From assembly GCA_039881145.1 (NCBI GenBank), contig JAYKKI010000088.1, forward strand, positions 4,692,001 to 4,756,000: DNA of 64,000 bases. The letters are read 5' to 3'. The stretch comes from Druceiella hillmani. Lineage: Eukaryota > Arthropoda > Insecta > Lepidoptera > Hepialidae. The stretch's first letter is position 1. Each line of letters opens with the position of its first letter. Both the position numbers and the translations under genes were made by a program. The notes beneath the pieces were generated by a model. That model was not told the origin of the DNA and made no database searches. It worked only from the letters and a program-made list of their open reading frames with translations. Positions 10,908 through 21,055 of this stretch are shown piece by piece.

Positions 10908-13568
10908 CTAATGTCTAACAAGCTCAAAAGGTTTTATTCTTTTGAGTCTTCTAATAGTATTTTGCACATTTGAGAGTCTGGACACTTCTGGATTCATGTG
11001 GTTTTGAAGTCTCTTTTGGTGAGAACTAGCAAATTTACTAATAGTATCGTCTACCATCTCAATCTCAAGATCGCGATGGAGATCACAGTTACGGACATAC
11101 CAAGGCGCGTTAACTACACACTTAAGCACTTTGTTTTGGAATCTTTGTATCACTTGGATATTAGACTTACTGGCGCAGCCCCACAGCTGTATTCCATAAC
11201 TCCAAATTGGGCGTAGGACTTGCTTATACAAAATAAGCTTGTTGTATGTTGAAAGCTCAGAATTACGACCAAGCAACCAATACATTTTTCTGAACTTGAT
11301 ATTAAGTTCGTCGCGTTTCTTCTTAATATGTTCTTTCCACCGAAGCTTGGCGTCGAGAGTCATACCAAGATATTTAGCTGTGTTTGCATATGGTAATTGA
11401 GTGCCATTAATGAAGACTGGATGTGGTGATATCTTTTTATTTGTAAAATTGACATGTGTTGATTTGGATTCGTTTAATTTAATGCGCCATTTTTTAGTCC
11501 AGATGGCTACTTTGTTGAGAGCAGATTGCACTTTTCTAGTTGAAACTTCCACAGTCTCCCCCACTACCATTATTGCCGTATCATCTGCAAATGTAGCTGT
11601 TGTACTATATAAAGTTGTTGGAATATCATTAATGTATAGCAAATACAAAACTGGGCCTAGAACACTACCTTGAGGGACCCCAGCCTTAATCAGCTTCAAG
11701 TCTGAATACGAGTCTTCGTATTTAACTCGAAAGTGTCGATTAGACAGATAGGATTTTAAGAGTTGGTAGAAGTGATCGGGAAGAAGTAATTTTAATTTGT
11801 GTAGGAGACCTTCGTGCCAAACTCTATCAAATGCCTGTGCTACATCCAAGAAGACAGCAGAACATACATTTTTGTTTTCTAGCGCTTTTTCAATAACATC
11901 AGTAATACGATGTACTTGATCGATTGTCGAGTGGTTGTTTCTGAAACCAAATTGATGTGGTGGTATCAGCTTTCTTTGATCAAGAACAGGTTTGAGGCGC
12001 TTTAAAATTAGTTTCTCAAATAGCTTTGACATGATTGGTAAAAGTGAGATGGGTCGATATGATTCAACTTCACTTAGATTTTTTCCAGGTTTTGGTATCA
12101 TAATAACTTCAGCTGTTTTCCACGCATCTGGGACATAGTTTAGTCGAATACAGGCATTGATCAGAGTAGTTAATTTAACCAGAGCTTTTCTTTGAAGTCT
12201 TTTAAGTATGTCACCTGTAATTAGATCAAATCCAGGTGCTTTCTTCACATTGAGGTTGTTTTTAATTTCATCAGCAATTTCCTTAGGCGTAACTAATGGA
12301 ATTCTGACAGGATAAGCATTGGGATGAACATGTGGTAGATCATCATGTCCCTCGTTTGGATAGAATCTTGCTTCAAGGTGTTGAGCAAACACATCTGCTT
12401 TTTCTGAATTTTTACGAGCCCATTTTCCATCAGTCTTTTTTATAGGGGGTACTTGAGCTAACGGTCGTTTGAGATATTTTGTAGCTTTCCATAGTGAGTA
12501 TTCAGTTTTGCTATCTGCAGTAAGTTCTGTGAGAAATTTTTTGATTGATAATTGTTTAATGTTTTTTATTTCTGTAGTTAGTTGTCTAGTAGCTCTGTTA
12601 AGTAGAGTTTTATCATATGGGCTTCTTGATTGATGCCACTTTCTTCTCAGTTTTCTTTTTTCTGATATTAGGACTCTAATTTCTTTTGGATAATTAAGAC
12701 CTTTTAATTTTTTTTTAATAACCGGCGTACTATTCCAGGCAGCTCCCTGAATATCTGCGGTAAAAGCATTTAATTCTTTTTCCAATTGATCAACAGTCTT
12801 TATTGGCACCATCAAATTGATATCATTTTCTAATAAGTAATTAAAATAAATCCAATCTGTTTTTTTGTTACTAAGAGTTAATGTTTGTTCTTTCAAAATG
12901 ATTTTGTCACTAACCGTTAGGTAAATTGGAGAATGATCAGAGTTCAAGTCAAGTCCTTCTTCAATTTTAATATAATTTGCTGATAAATTTTTGACAACAA
13001 AAAAGTCTATTAGGTCTGGAGTTTTATTAGGGTCTGTAGGCCAATATGTTGGTTTACCACTTGACATGAATTCGCATCCATAACTTACAGCAGCCCTGTA
13101 TAATTCTCGCCCCTTAGTGTTGATTAATCTTGAGCCCCAGTGGGTGTGTTTAGCATTGAAATCACCTCCAATGATGAAGCGACAATTTAATTTTTTAAAA
13201 AGTGTGATATATTCATTTGCATAAATATTATATCTAGGTGGGCAATATATTGCACTTACCCTGAGTTTTTGTTTAGTTGTCTCAACCGTTACAATTGTAG
13301 CTTGGATATCGCAAGTCACATATTTTTCTTCTTCAAAGTGTTTGATGCAGTTTTTAATAATAACAGCACTACCTCCGCGAGCCGTGTTAGCAGGATGATT
13401 TGAATAATAGGTTGAGTAGCTTTTGAATCTAACAAAGGACTCCCTAGTAAAATGCGTTTCTGAGATAAGACATATGTCAATGTTTTCTGTGTATAGGATT
13501 GCTTGCAGCTCATGTTGGTGCTGTAGCAATCCATTGGCATTCCATTCCATAATTCGTAGGGAAGTCAT
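10908..13568 (-). CDS. LINE ORF2: endonuclease and reverse transcriptase
   Basis: The protein of 886 residues nicks target DNA and reverse-transcribes the element RNA at the nick. An APE-type endonuclease occupies about residues 1-225: MEWNANGL (N10), SETH (E37), GGDFNAKHTHW (D136, N138) and SDHSP (D211, H212). The reverse transcriptase spans about 470-740: FLDVAQAFD (D575), AGVPQGSVLGP (629-639), YINDIP and FADD (660-663, with both catalytic aspartates). The C-terminal part (about 770-830) has the WSYGIQLWG segment usual in this clade. Length matches jockey ORF2 and no key residue is missing. The start codon follows the ORF1 stop by two bases (TAA CA ATG), which suggests termination-reinitiation. 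It lacks RNase H. Confidence 0.97.
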   Translation of the reverse strand: MTSLRIMEWNANGLLQHQHELQAILYTENIDICLISETHFTRESFVRFKSYSTYYSNHPANTARGGSAVIIKNCIKHFEEEKYVTCDIQATIVTVETTKQKLRVSAIYCPPRYNIYANEYITLFKKLNCRFIIGGDFNAKHTHWGSRLINTKGRELYRAAVSYGCEFMSSGKPTYWPTDPNKTPDLIDFFVVKNLSANYIKIEEGLDLNSDHSPIYLTVSDKIILKEQTLTLSNKKTDWIYFNYLLENDINLMVPIKTVDQLEKELNAFTADIQGAAWNSTPVIKKKLKGLNYPKEIRVLISEKRKLRRKWHQSRSPYDKTLLNRATRQLTTEIKNIKQLSIKKFLTELTADSKTEYSLWKATKYLKRPLAQVPPIKKTDGKWARKNSEKADVFAQHLEARFYPNEGHDDLPHVHPNAYPVRIPLVTPKEIADEIKNNLNVKKAPGFDLITGDILKRLQRKALVKLTTLINACIRLNYVPDAWKTAEVIMIPKPGKNLSEVESYRPISLLPIMSKLFEKLILKRLKPVLDQRKLIPPHQFGFRNNHSTIDQVHRITDVIEKALENKNVCSAVFLDVAQAFDRVWHEGLLHKLKLLLPDHFYQLLKSYLSNRHFRVKYEDSYSDLKLIKAGVPQGSVLGPVLYLLYINDIPTTLYSTTATFADDTAIMVVGETVEVSTRKVQSALNKVAIWTKKWRIKLNESKSTHVNFTNKKISPHPVFINGTQLPYANTAKYLGMTLDAKLRWKEHIKKKRDELNIKFRKMYWLLGRNSELSTYNKLILYKQVLRPIWSYGIQLWGCASKSNIQVIQRFQNKVLKCVVNAPWYVRNCDLHRDLEIEMVDDTISKFASSHQKRLQNHMNPEVSRLSNVQNTIRRLKRIKPFELVRH

Positions 13569-13570
13569 TG

Positions 13571-14971
13571 TTAGTTTCCAGAGACTTTTATTTTGCTCTC
13601 AATTTTATTGAGTCGCAGGTTTTGATCTTTTAGCATCTGCATAATTTCTAATAACATATTATCATTATTAGGCATTTGCTTAGTTGCACGGGTATTATCA
13701 GAAACAGCTTGGCTATATGTTCTTCTGGAAATTTGGGGTTTTTGTGGTTTTGTGGCCTCAATCTGAGTGGTCTCATTCTGAGTGGACATTTTTATCAATT
13801 TATTAGTATTTACTTGTTTTTTAGGTTTGTTTTTGCTATCTCTTAGTTTTTGAAGTTCTGTAATCACTTCACATCCTCGATAGTTGGCAGTATGATTTTT
13901 CCCACAGTGACAGCATTTTGGCTGCATATCACTTGATTTATCACAGTTAGTCGTCAGATGATGTCCAGCACATTTAACACATCTAGGTTCCTTGTTGCAA
14001 TAGTTTTTGGTATGACCAAATGATTGGCAGGTTTTACACTGCGGTATTAATTTATTGCTTTTAATTGGCTCGACAGTAACGATCGCATTACAAACTTTTT
14101 TAATGCTGTATATTTTTTTAATGTCCGTGTTATTTTTAAACGCAACAATAAACATATCTAATGGTTCCTTTGTTTTCCATTTCAATTTGCCTGTAGCATT
14201 CAATGCTTCCAAACCTTGAGCTTTTAGATTATTTATGATATCTGTTGGACTGAAAGAATGATGAATATTTTTGATCATTACTCTGATATCCCTATCTTGT
14301 TTGTTTTCGTAGGAATGCCACGAAATTTCATGTTTTTTCAATTCATTAGTCAAAGCTCTGTATGCATTATCACTCGAAACATTTATTTTACTAACGTTAT
14401 TGTTCATTAATTTAGTTTGAAAATGATCACTACCAATTGTTTGGTTTATTAACGCAGTTAATTCATTAATATTTTCAACACCGGTTAAAATAATAGGCGG
14501 TGGTTTATGCATTTGATTTGGTTGTGACTGCATAGCAGGTTTGGTATTATCACTTACTTTGTTTATTATTTGTTGGCCATGTTTCGGTGATTTAATGTCA
14601 GCCAATTTTCTTTTTTTCTTGTTATTTTTAACTCTTATCCATTCTGTGTCGACCGCCAGATCATTATCGGTTAACTCAACTGTTCCTTGTGACTTTAATT
14701 CGCTCAAATTTCGATTTAGTTTTAAATTTTCGATTTCTAATTTCATTACTTTGACTTGTTCCTGAAGATCAAAGATAATTTTTTTCAAATTATCTTCATT
14801 CTGTCTGGCTTGGCACCAAGCAGAATAAAGTTGTTCCTCATTTTGTGTCCTTCGCGTATTTTCAGCAAAGAGTATATTATTTGATTGAAGCAATTGGGCT
14901 TCATTAGCTGTAGGAGGATAATATTTCGTCATCACTGTCTGTGATTGTCCTCTTGAATTCTCGTTATCCAT
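13571..14971 (-). CDS. LINE ORF1: gag-like RNA-binding protein
   Basis: The protein of 466 residues should coat element RNA to form the ribonucleoprotein. A predicted coiled coil lies at about 55-95, followed by a basic patch (KNNKKKRKL, about 115-123). Residues about 225-305 form the domain usual in front of jockey zinc knuckles. Three CCHC knuckles follow: C312-x2-C315-x4-H320-x4-C325, C331-x2-C334-x3-H338-x4-C343 and C353-x2-C356-x3-H360-x6-C367. The last has a wider final spacing than the first two. The C-terminus is polar and ends in a short helix. The ATG at 14971 is the first in the frame and sits about 130 bases from the element 5' end. It lies immediately upstream of ORF2. Confidence 0.95.
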   Translation of the reverse strand: MDNENSRGQSQTVMTKYYPPTANEAQLLQSNNILFAENTRRTQNEEQLYSAWCQARQNEDNLKKIIFDLQEQVKVMKLEIENLKLNRNLSELKSQGTVELTDNDLAVDTEWIRVKNNKKKRKLADIKSPKHGQQIINKVSDNTKPAMQSQPNQMHKPPPIILTGVENINELTALINQTIGSDHFQTKLMNNNVSKINVSSDNAYRALTNELKKHEISWHSYENKQDRDIRVMIKNIHHSFSPTDIINNLKAQGLEALNATGKLKWKTKEPLDMFIVAFKNNTDIKKIYSIKKVCNAIVTVEPIKSNKLIPQCKTCQSFGHTKNYCNKEPRCVKCAGHHLTTNCDKSSDMQPKCCHCGKNHTANYRGCEVITELQKLRDSKNKPKKQVNTNKLIKMSTQNETTQIEATKPQKPQISRRTYSQAVSDNTRATKQMPNNDNMLLEIMQMLKDQNLRLNKIESKIKVSGN

Positions 14972-15101
14972 GCTCTTTCACACGCTACCCGATGTCACTT
15001 GCATAGCATGATGACTACGCGCTCCAACTCAACGCGTATTAAGTGTGATTTCAAATTCTCAGTACTAGATGTCGGCAGTAGTGTTGCTTAACTCCGTACC
15101 A
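14972..15101 (-). promoter_or_regulatory. LINE 5' UTR with presumed internal promoter
   Basis: About 130 bases lie between the target-site duplication and the ORF1 ATG. They are much richer in GC than the flanks. Jockey elements carry an internal, downstream RNA polymerase II promoter in this position; that is family knowledge, not proven here. Confidence 0.6.
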
Positions 15102-15114
15102 ATAAATATGAATT
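15102..15114. repeat. Target-site duplication, 5' side of LINE
   Basis: ATAAATATGAATT matches 10768-10780 exactly. Confidence 0.9.
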
Positions 15115-15241
15115 AAAATAATTATTGTAGCGATTCGGTTTAGAGCTTAAGCCAGAAGACAATTTATGTTTATTTTGTTGAAGGATATTTTGAGCTGAAA
15201 ATATAGTTGCGACCGAAAAAATTCGACGTAAAAATAAATAT

Positions 15242-15273
<32 letters not shown>

Positions 15274-16031
15274 GGGTAATATGGATAAAAAAAGGAATAT
15301 ATAGTGAGATTTTCATGGGAGAAATTTGTTTATCTCTAGTTCCACGAGCACATTTTTAGATATAATTGAGAATTGTTTAAGAAAATATTATGGCTTGCAC
15401 TATGCTTTCAAATTTACGAATTAGGTTAATAATGGAAGTCTGTAGTTGTTATTTTGTTGCTTGTTTTTAGATAGGTTATTTTCTTGTTCTTTTTAAAGTA
15501 TTTGAGCTACACTTTTAATAACGGGTGTACCATTATACGATAGAGTTTTTATAAACTCCAAATATATGTCGTTACTAAGCAATCGCTTTAAATAAATTTT
15601 AAATGAAGTTTTTTAGATCTGCTCTTTCCATTTTATATTTCGTCTCGTTTATATAATTCTTGAATGCTAAAAGGAAACATTTTGTTTTTTTGTGTAACAC
15701 ATAACATTGTTGTTAGTCTCTTTACAATTTAACGTTTTAAATTGTGTTGTGGTAAATGATGAATTAGTCATGATTATATTTTACAAGCAAAAATATACAA
15801 AAGAAAGGCAAAGGTTTTTCTCGTTTTTAATATTATATTATAAAACTAGAGAAAGTGAAAACTTGTAGAATCAATTGAATATATTTTCATCCATATCTTC
15901 GCAATCGATTTTCTTTGGAATCTTTCGTCGTAGAGAATTAAATTTTGCCATATTTTTATTTTGTGTTTTTCCACATGGTTATCCTTAATACAAATTATTT
16001 GCAACGTTAAGACGATTTTATTCACTGTGTA
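15115..16031. other. AT-rich stretch, no gene
   Basis: Nothing is recognisable apart from the short (TA)n tract at 15238-15273. Confidence 0.4.
15238..15273. repeat. (TA)n microsatellite, interrupted
   Basis: TA units with one A insertion near 15255. Confidence 0.95.
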
Positions 16032-16032
16032 A

Positions 16033-16085
<53 letters not shown>

Positions 16086-16086
16086 T
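16032..16086. repeat. (TA)n microsatellite
   Basis: About 27 units with one AA phase slip near 16060. Confidence 0.97.
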
Positions 16087-16139
16087 TATGCGTATATGAA
16101 GGTACATAATATTATATAATTATTTGATAAATCTATACA

Positions 16140-16405
16140 TACGACAAAATTGTAACAGAGTGAATTATGGACATTGAAAATATTTTAAAAAAAGTGATAG
16201 ATGTAGGGTATAGAATGACAATAAAAGCCAGAAAACATTTTTTTACAAATTTTGTCTGTCTGTTTTGTTGTCCAAATTTAATCAAAATCCGTCCAGATTT
16301 TGATTAAATTTGGTATGGTAATAGCGTATAGCCATGAGCAATATATAAGACAAATATAATTGTTTTTCTAATTACACGCGAACAAAGTAGTAAGCACTGC
16401 TAGTA
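16140..16405 (+). repeat. Interspersed repeat, family R, copy 2
   Basis: It is collinear with 3376-3690: TGTAACAGAGTGAATTATGGAC, AAAGCCAGAAAA, TTTTGTCTGTCTG and GATTTTGATTAAATTTGGTAT. It differs by an inverted duplication of the last motif (16272-16313). Confidence 0.6.
16272..16313. repeat. Perfect 18-bp palindrome
   Basis: CCAAATTTAATCAAAATC (16272-16289) is the exact reverse complement of 16296-16313, with a 6-base spacer. The right arm is the ordinary family R motif; the left arm is absent from copy 1. Confidence 0.95.
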
Positions 16406-18270
16406 ATTTATAAAATCAATCTCCAGTTATGTAATTACCAACATTACATATGTCACGTGTCACCAAAGCGTGTGGGGATATTCCATTTGGTGTTTGTAGT
16501 ATTCTTTGGGTTTTTCACTGAAAAATTTAGTAAGTTCAGTCTAAAAACGGTAAGCTATCTATAATTAGGAATAGGGTATCTTTAATTTTATTTATTACGT
16601 AAATAATTGGATAATGAGCAATAAGATAGCAGTCGGATGAAGAGGAATCTCGGGAGAACTCACTGTTCAGGTTAAGCAATTTATAACCGCTTGTCCTCAA
16701 TGTGTATATACAGGTAGGTGCAAAAGTTTAATTTAATGCTTGTTATATTGCAAATTATTTTATTTAATGTAACAATAGAAAAATAGACACACGTAACAAA
16801 ATCCTAAAATATCGAGTTAAAGTTCGTTGTTAATCTAACCATAATTTAATTGCTTCAGTTTTTAATCTAACCATAATTTTATTACCTATTAATCCTACCT
16901 CAATAGAGTTTTGTCAATGGTGATAAGTTTATAATATAAGTCTATAATAATATAACTATATTATCAATGAATAGTTAACATTAATGCGGCAGTATTACCA
17001 ATTCTTTCATTCCAATAGGGTGCCAGTAATATACTGGAAATATCTATTTCATGTTTATATTATATTTAGAAGCTCGTATAAGGATAATGAAAACCTCGAG
17101 TTTTGACTGTATCCGTTATTTATTTATATAACAAATATTATCATTACTGCCTACATATATATGCATATGCAACTTAAGTTATTTTTCTGCGACTTTGCCG
17201 ATAAGTTTTTACTGCTTATTATTCTCAATGTCATTATATTAATTTAGTAACTCTTACATACAGTACAACAAAATATTTCCATTTAAATATAATAAGAATT
17301 TATGTATTCAGAATTTTTAGATATAAATCTTATTCTCCGAGAAGTACGACGAAATGAATATGAACGAATATGATGATTGAGTTGGGCCTTTTGAGACAAT
17401 TGGGTCAATAAATTTTTAGCTAACTCTATTCTTCAAATATTATTCTTGTATTACAATGGAGGTCAGACGAAGTATATTTTATTTAGATACAGCCAGGGGT
17501 AGAAGACTTACCTAATACAATGTGATGCGTATGATATAATTTTATTGTTCTTTAAATATTTCATTGCTTCTATATATCCACATTACGAACACAAAACTAT
17601 TGGAAAAAAAAGTTATAAAAGTTCAGTTACATTGTTTAGGTCAGGATATTGATAACGTAAACTGTAGGTGGAAAAATTAATAGTAAATTAACTGGGATAC
17701 ACTTTGCAGATAGCTGCTTGAGATAGGGATTTAAAATAGTCAACAAATCGTCAATGTCAAAAATACTGACTTATAAAATGTACGCAATATTGTTGAATAC
17801 TATTTAGATAACACATATGAACATTTAATATTAAAATCTTATTTTCATACTAAGCGAGATCCCCAAGTCTCACACTGTGATATTTTCAAGCTAACTCATG
17901 AAAAAAAAGTCGTCAATGTTTTACCGAATTTCTATTCTTATATATTTCTTAAGTATTTCCCATATATGATACAAATATGAGAAAAGAATGACAAGTATAA
18001 GTTTATTTATAGCTACTAATTTTTTTTAATAGGTATCATTTTTCTTTTATTTTTTTTTATAATATGTTCTTTCGTTTGTTGCTAAAAGTAATATATTAAA
18101 TTTTTTATTTAGATTTGTAATAAGCGTATCAAATCATTATTTACCATAACTGTTTATATAAATTCAAATGCATCAAATAAAATGAAAAAAAATTCTTCAA
18201 CGTCTGTTTCCCATAATTTTTCCTATTTATAAAGGGCAAAACAGTTTTTCAACAAAACCGTGAATGAGTC
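16406..18270. other. AT-rich stretch, no gene
   Basis: No supported gene. TTTAATCTAACCATAATTT occurs twice close together (about 16830-16880), a small tandem duplication. Confidence 0.4.
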
Positions 18271-18495
18271 CTAATCAAATCTTGGGTTATTTTTAGTCCA
18301 TCTAAAGTCCTTAAACACTGTTAGTCTAAGATTCCCAAAAGTAACAGCCTGTATTTCTTTATTTATTATCGTCCAGTATTTCTTTACATTAATGGTAGCA
18401 AGACCATTAATGTAAAGAAATAATGGAGCCAGTAGAGTACTTCTTAGGTTTCCTCCGAACATATAAAAATATTGTTTTGACATAAGAGTGTACAT
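18271..18495 (-). pseudogene. Possible reverse-transcriptase fragment
   Basis: The minus-strand frame encodes GGNLRSTLLAPLFLYINGL, which resembles the reverse-transcriptase block G-x-x-x-G-S-x-L-x-P-L-L-F-x-x-Y-I-N-D-L. The rest of the 74-codon frame shows no further reverse-transcriptase motif, partly because a perfect inverted duplication (18378-18421) cuts through it directly after the block. A short decayed LINE fragment is the best reading; a chance match is possible. Confidence 0.35.
18378..18421. repeat. Perfect 19-bp palindrome
   Basis: ATTTCTTTACATTAATGGT (18378-18396) is exactly inverted at 18403-18421, with a 6-base spacer. Confidence 0.97.
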
Positions 18496-18786
18496 TTAAT
18501 ATGTATATATCTACAGTAACATAATAGTAATTTTTAATATTTGTCAGAATCCTAAATTAATATTTAATTGTTATAATGGAATATTTAACTACTTTTTTTT
18601 CTATGAATTATAATTTCGAGATACAAGCTACGAAACAATTTTCTTGAAAAATTTTAAACATTTTCCAAGTTAGAAATATAAACTTTTAAACAAGGACAGT
18701 AATGCCCTATCCTGATGTAATTATTATTAATGCTTACAGTATTAGAGAGCGCATGGAACAAGTGTATTCCCTTCAATATTTATGTT

Positions 18787-18896
<110 letters not shown>

Positions 18897-19550
18897 AAAA
18901 TTCAGAAGCTTATTTCCCGTTATTTCCAAATCACATTTTATTTTTATTAACATATATTTTCAAGAGATTAACAAAATATCTAATTTTGTAGAAGTCTACT
19001 AGCCAGTTACCCTCAAACAAGAGATAGCGGGGTGAAAGTCATTGAAATCATTCGTACAATAAGTGCAAAGGAAATAGCAAGAACAGAGTTCACCTTCAGC
19101 AACTTCTTCTGTAAGCTCACATAAGCTTTAAAATTTTAAAATGTCACAATATTTCAAGATATATATCCAAAATTTATTTTAATATTGAGAGATACAACTG
19201 TTCATGTTCTTAAAATACTGTGTTATTTGTTTCGTTAAAAAATATTTTACATACCGGAATTGCGCATTTTGAACAATGGTGCAACTTTCCTGTGTACAGA
19301 TTTTAAATAAACATGTAGCATAACCTTAATTTCACTTAAAATTATGATTTTTAGAGCACGTTGTGAACACAATTCATTAAAACTATAACTAATAGTTATG
19401 TGGTGCAAATTGGAAGGAAATACTACGAGTTTAACATTATCTATAGTGGTCCTGTATGGCCAAAACTATCGAAACAATATGTATAAAAAGTTTTACATAA
19501 GTGTATGAAATGTTACAGAATGTATAATTTATTTTACGTCCAGCGTCAAC
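18897..19550. other. AT-rich stretch, no gene
   Basis: Nothing recognised. Confidence 0.4.
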
Positions 19551-19810
19551 AGAATGTCTCAGCCCATAGCTGGAGACAGACCTCTCCAATGCGCGTATCA
19601 CTGGAGATAATGCTACGTGCTATCGCCACGCTGGACGATCGCAATGCGTAGTTTCCCACAAAAGGGGTGTTTCTGCCCGTTACTGGTCTGAGCTACTCAA
19701 TTTTAAAGACCCTGTAGCCCTGCTCGATAAGAGAATGGGAATTGAAATCGGTGACCAGTGGGGCTCCGTGCTAGCAAAGATCGTAAGCCTTGTGTTTAAC
19801 CCGTAATATC
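19551..19810. other. GC-rich island of unknown origin
   Basis: About 260 bases are clearly richer in G+C than the flanks and contain several CG dinucleotides. CCAGCGT near 19550 and its inverse ACGCTGG near 19629 form a short inverted pair. One plus-strand frame runs open for more than 60 codons, including ARYWSELLNFKDPVALLDKR, but no domain was recognised. It may be an exon or a transposon fragment. Confidence 0.35.
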
Positions 19811-20859
19811 ATGGCGGGGAAGTAGAGTCACGAATAAAAAAAGGAATTCCTCATTTGGGAGCATTCACTGCATAATATGTATGATGTCGTCATATACTTT
19901 ATAATTTTCCACAGGTATTACATTATCCTAATTCCAATTTTCTTTAATATATATTGCTTTTATAATTTTATGCAATGTGATTATCGAACTTGCATTCTTT
20001 TTCATTTAACAGCCCGCAGGAAATAGACTGCGATATACACACAGATGGGCTGGCGAACATCTTTCCGCCCTTATGCTTTTATCATTAACAGATTTTTGCA
20101 ATAGTAAAAATGTAAATGTGGCAATTTTTAAATATTGATTTAATTAATGAGAAACCGGAGCTTATTTTAATATTTATGGATATTTATGGAATTAATAATT
20201 TATTTTTAACTAGTTGCCCGCCTCGGTTTTGTTCTTGTAGAAAGGGACTATGACTGCATTATTCTATTCTTTATAATTATAATAATTACTTACAACTAAT
20301 TTATTAAAAGTATCTTCTACGCTTTCATTGTTTATTTTGTACTTTATTCGATAGAAAACTGTGCGGCGCCCGCTTGGAATATAATAAAAGCTTTTAAATG
20401 TCTGTAGAATTCACACTACGAGGTTTTAATATTACACTATCATGCAAATTAATAACATTTAAAGACTTTGTAGAGTTTCTTCTAAACTGCTTACTCGTAT
20501 GAGGGTTAATATTACTTCTCACCAAGCCTGTTATAGCCTAACATATCTTTCACAGGCGTAATTTATTTCTTTAACGCTATGAAATTTAAAGCAATCGCTA
20601 TAGTTTTCCAATAAGTTTTAATCAAACTTCCAACAACACTGTTTTCTATAACTTTTATTTCAGTAGTTTAGAATATAAGAGGGTGGGGGAAAGGGGTGGG
20701 ACACTCTACGTATTTATTGTGAACCTTGCCATCAATACTTTACGAACTGCTTTAGATAAATTTGTGAAAACAATTGTTTTGGAATTATTATTACTTGCTC
20801 TTTCCATTGATATAAGACAAATGAAATAAAAGAAATATTACACTAATTATTTAGTAATT
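19811..20859. other. AT-rich stretch, no gene
   Basis: No coding signal or repeat family was recognised. Confidence 0.4.
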
Positions 20860-21055
20860 TATTTAACGCCACAAAAAATCCCGAAAGAAATATTTTTGAG
20901 ATCAACTATTTAGATATATGCGGATTAGTATGCTTTACAACTATGTTGAAATGTTAATTTACCAGTTTCTGAAGAAAATGGCGGTTACAGACAGACGGGC
21001 TCAGTCATTTTTTAAGAGTTTCGTTTTTTTCCTTTTGAAGTATGAAACTTTAAGA
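20860..21055 (-). repeat. Interspersed repeat, family L, minus strand
   Basis: Read on the minus strand, it has GTTTCATACTTCAAAAGGAA, AAAACGAAACTCTTAAAAAA and GACTGAGCCCGTCTGTCTGT. This parallels 48838-48960, which has the same CTTCAAAGGGAAAAACGGAA core. Confidence 0.55.

Larger units (their letters stand above)
10781..15101 (-). mobile_element. Full-length jockey-clade LINE
   Basis: This is a non-LTR retrotransposon that copies itself by target-primed reverse transcription. All parts are present: short 5' UTR, gag-like ORF1, endonuclease-reverse transcriptase ORF2, AATAAA, poly(A) tail and an exact 13-bp target-site duplication. Neither ORF carries a stop or frameshift. The ORF arrangement, CCHC knuckles, APE-type endonuclease and lack of an RNase H domain fit the jockey clade. 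Open ORFs and identical flanking duplications indicate a recent insertion. Activity cannot be shown from sequence alone. Confidence 0.95.

Noticed and set aside
10998..11673. Plus-strand frames across the LINE
   Set aside because: Antisense shadows of the intact ORF2.
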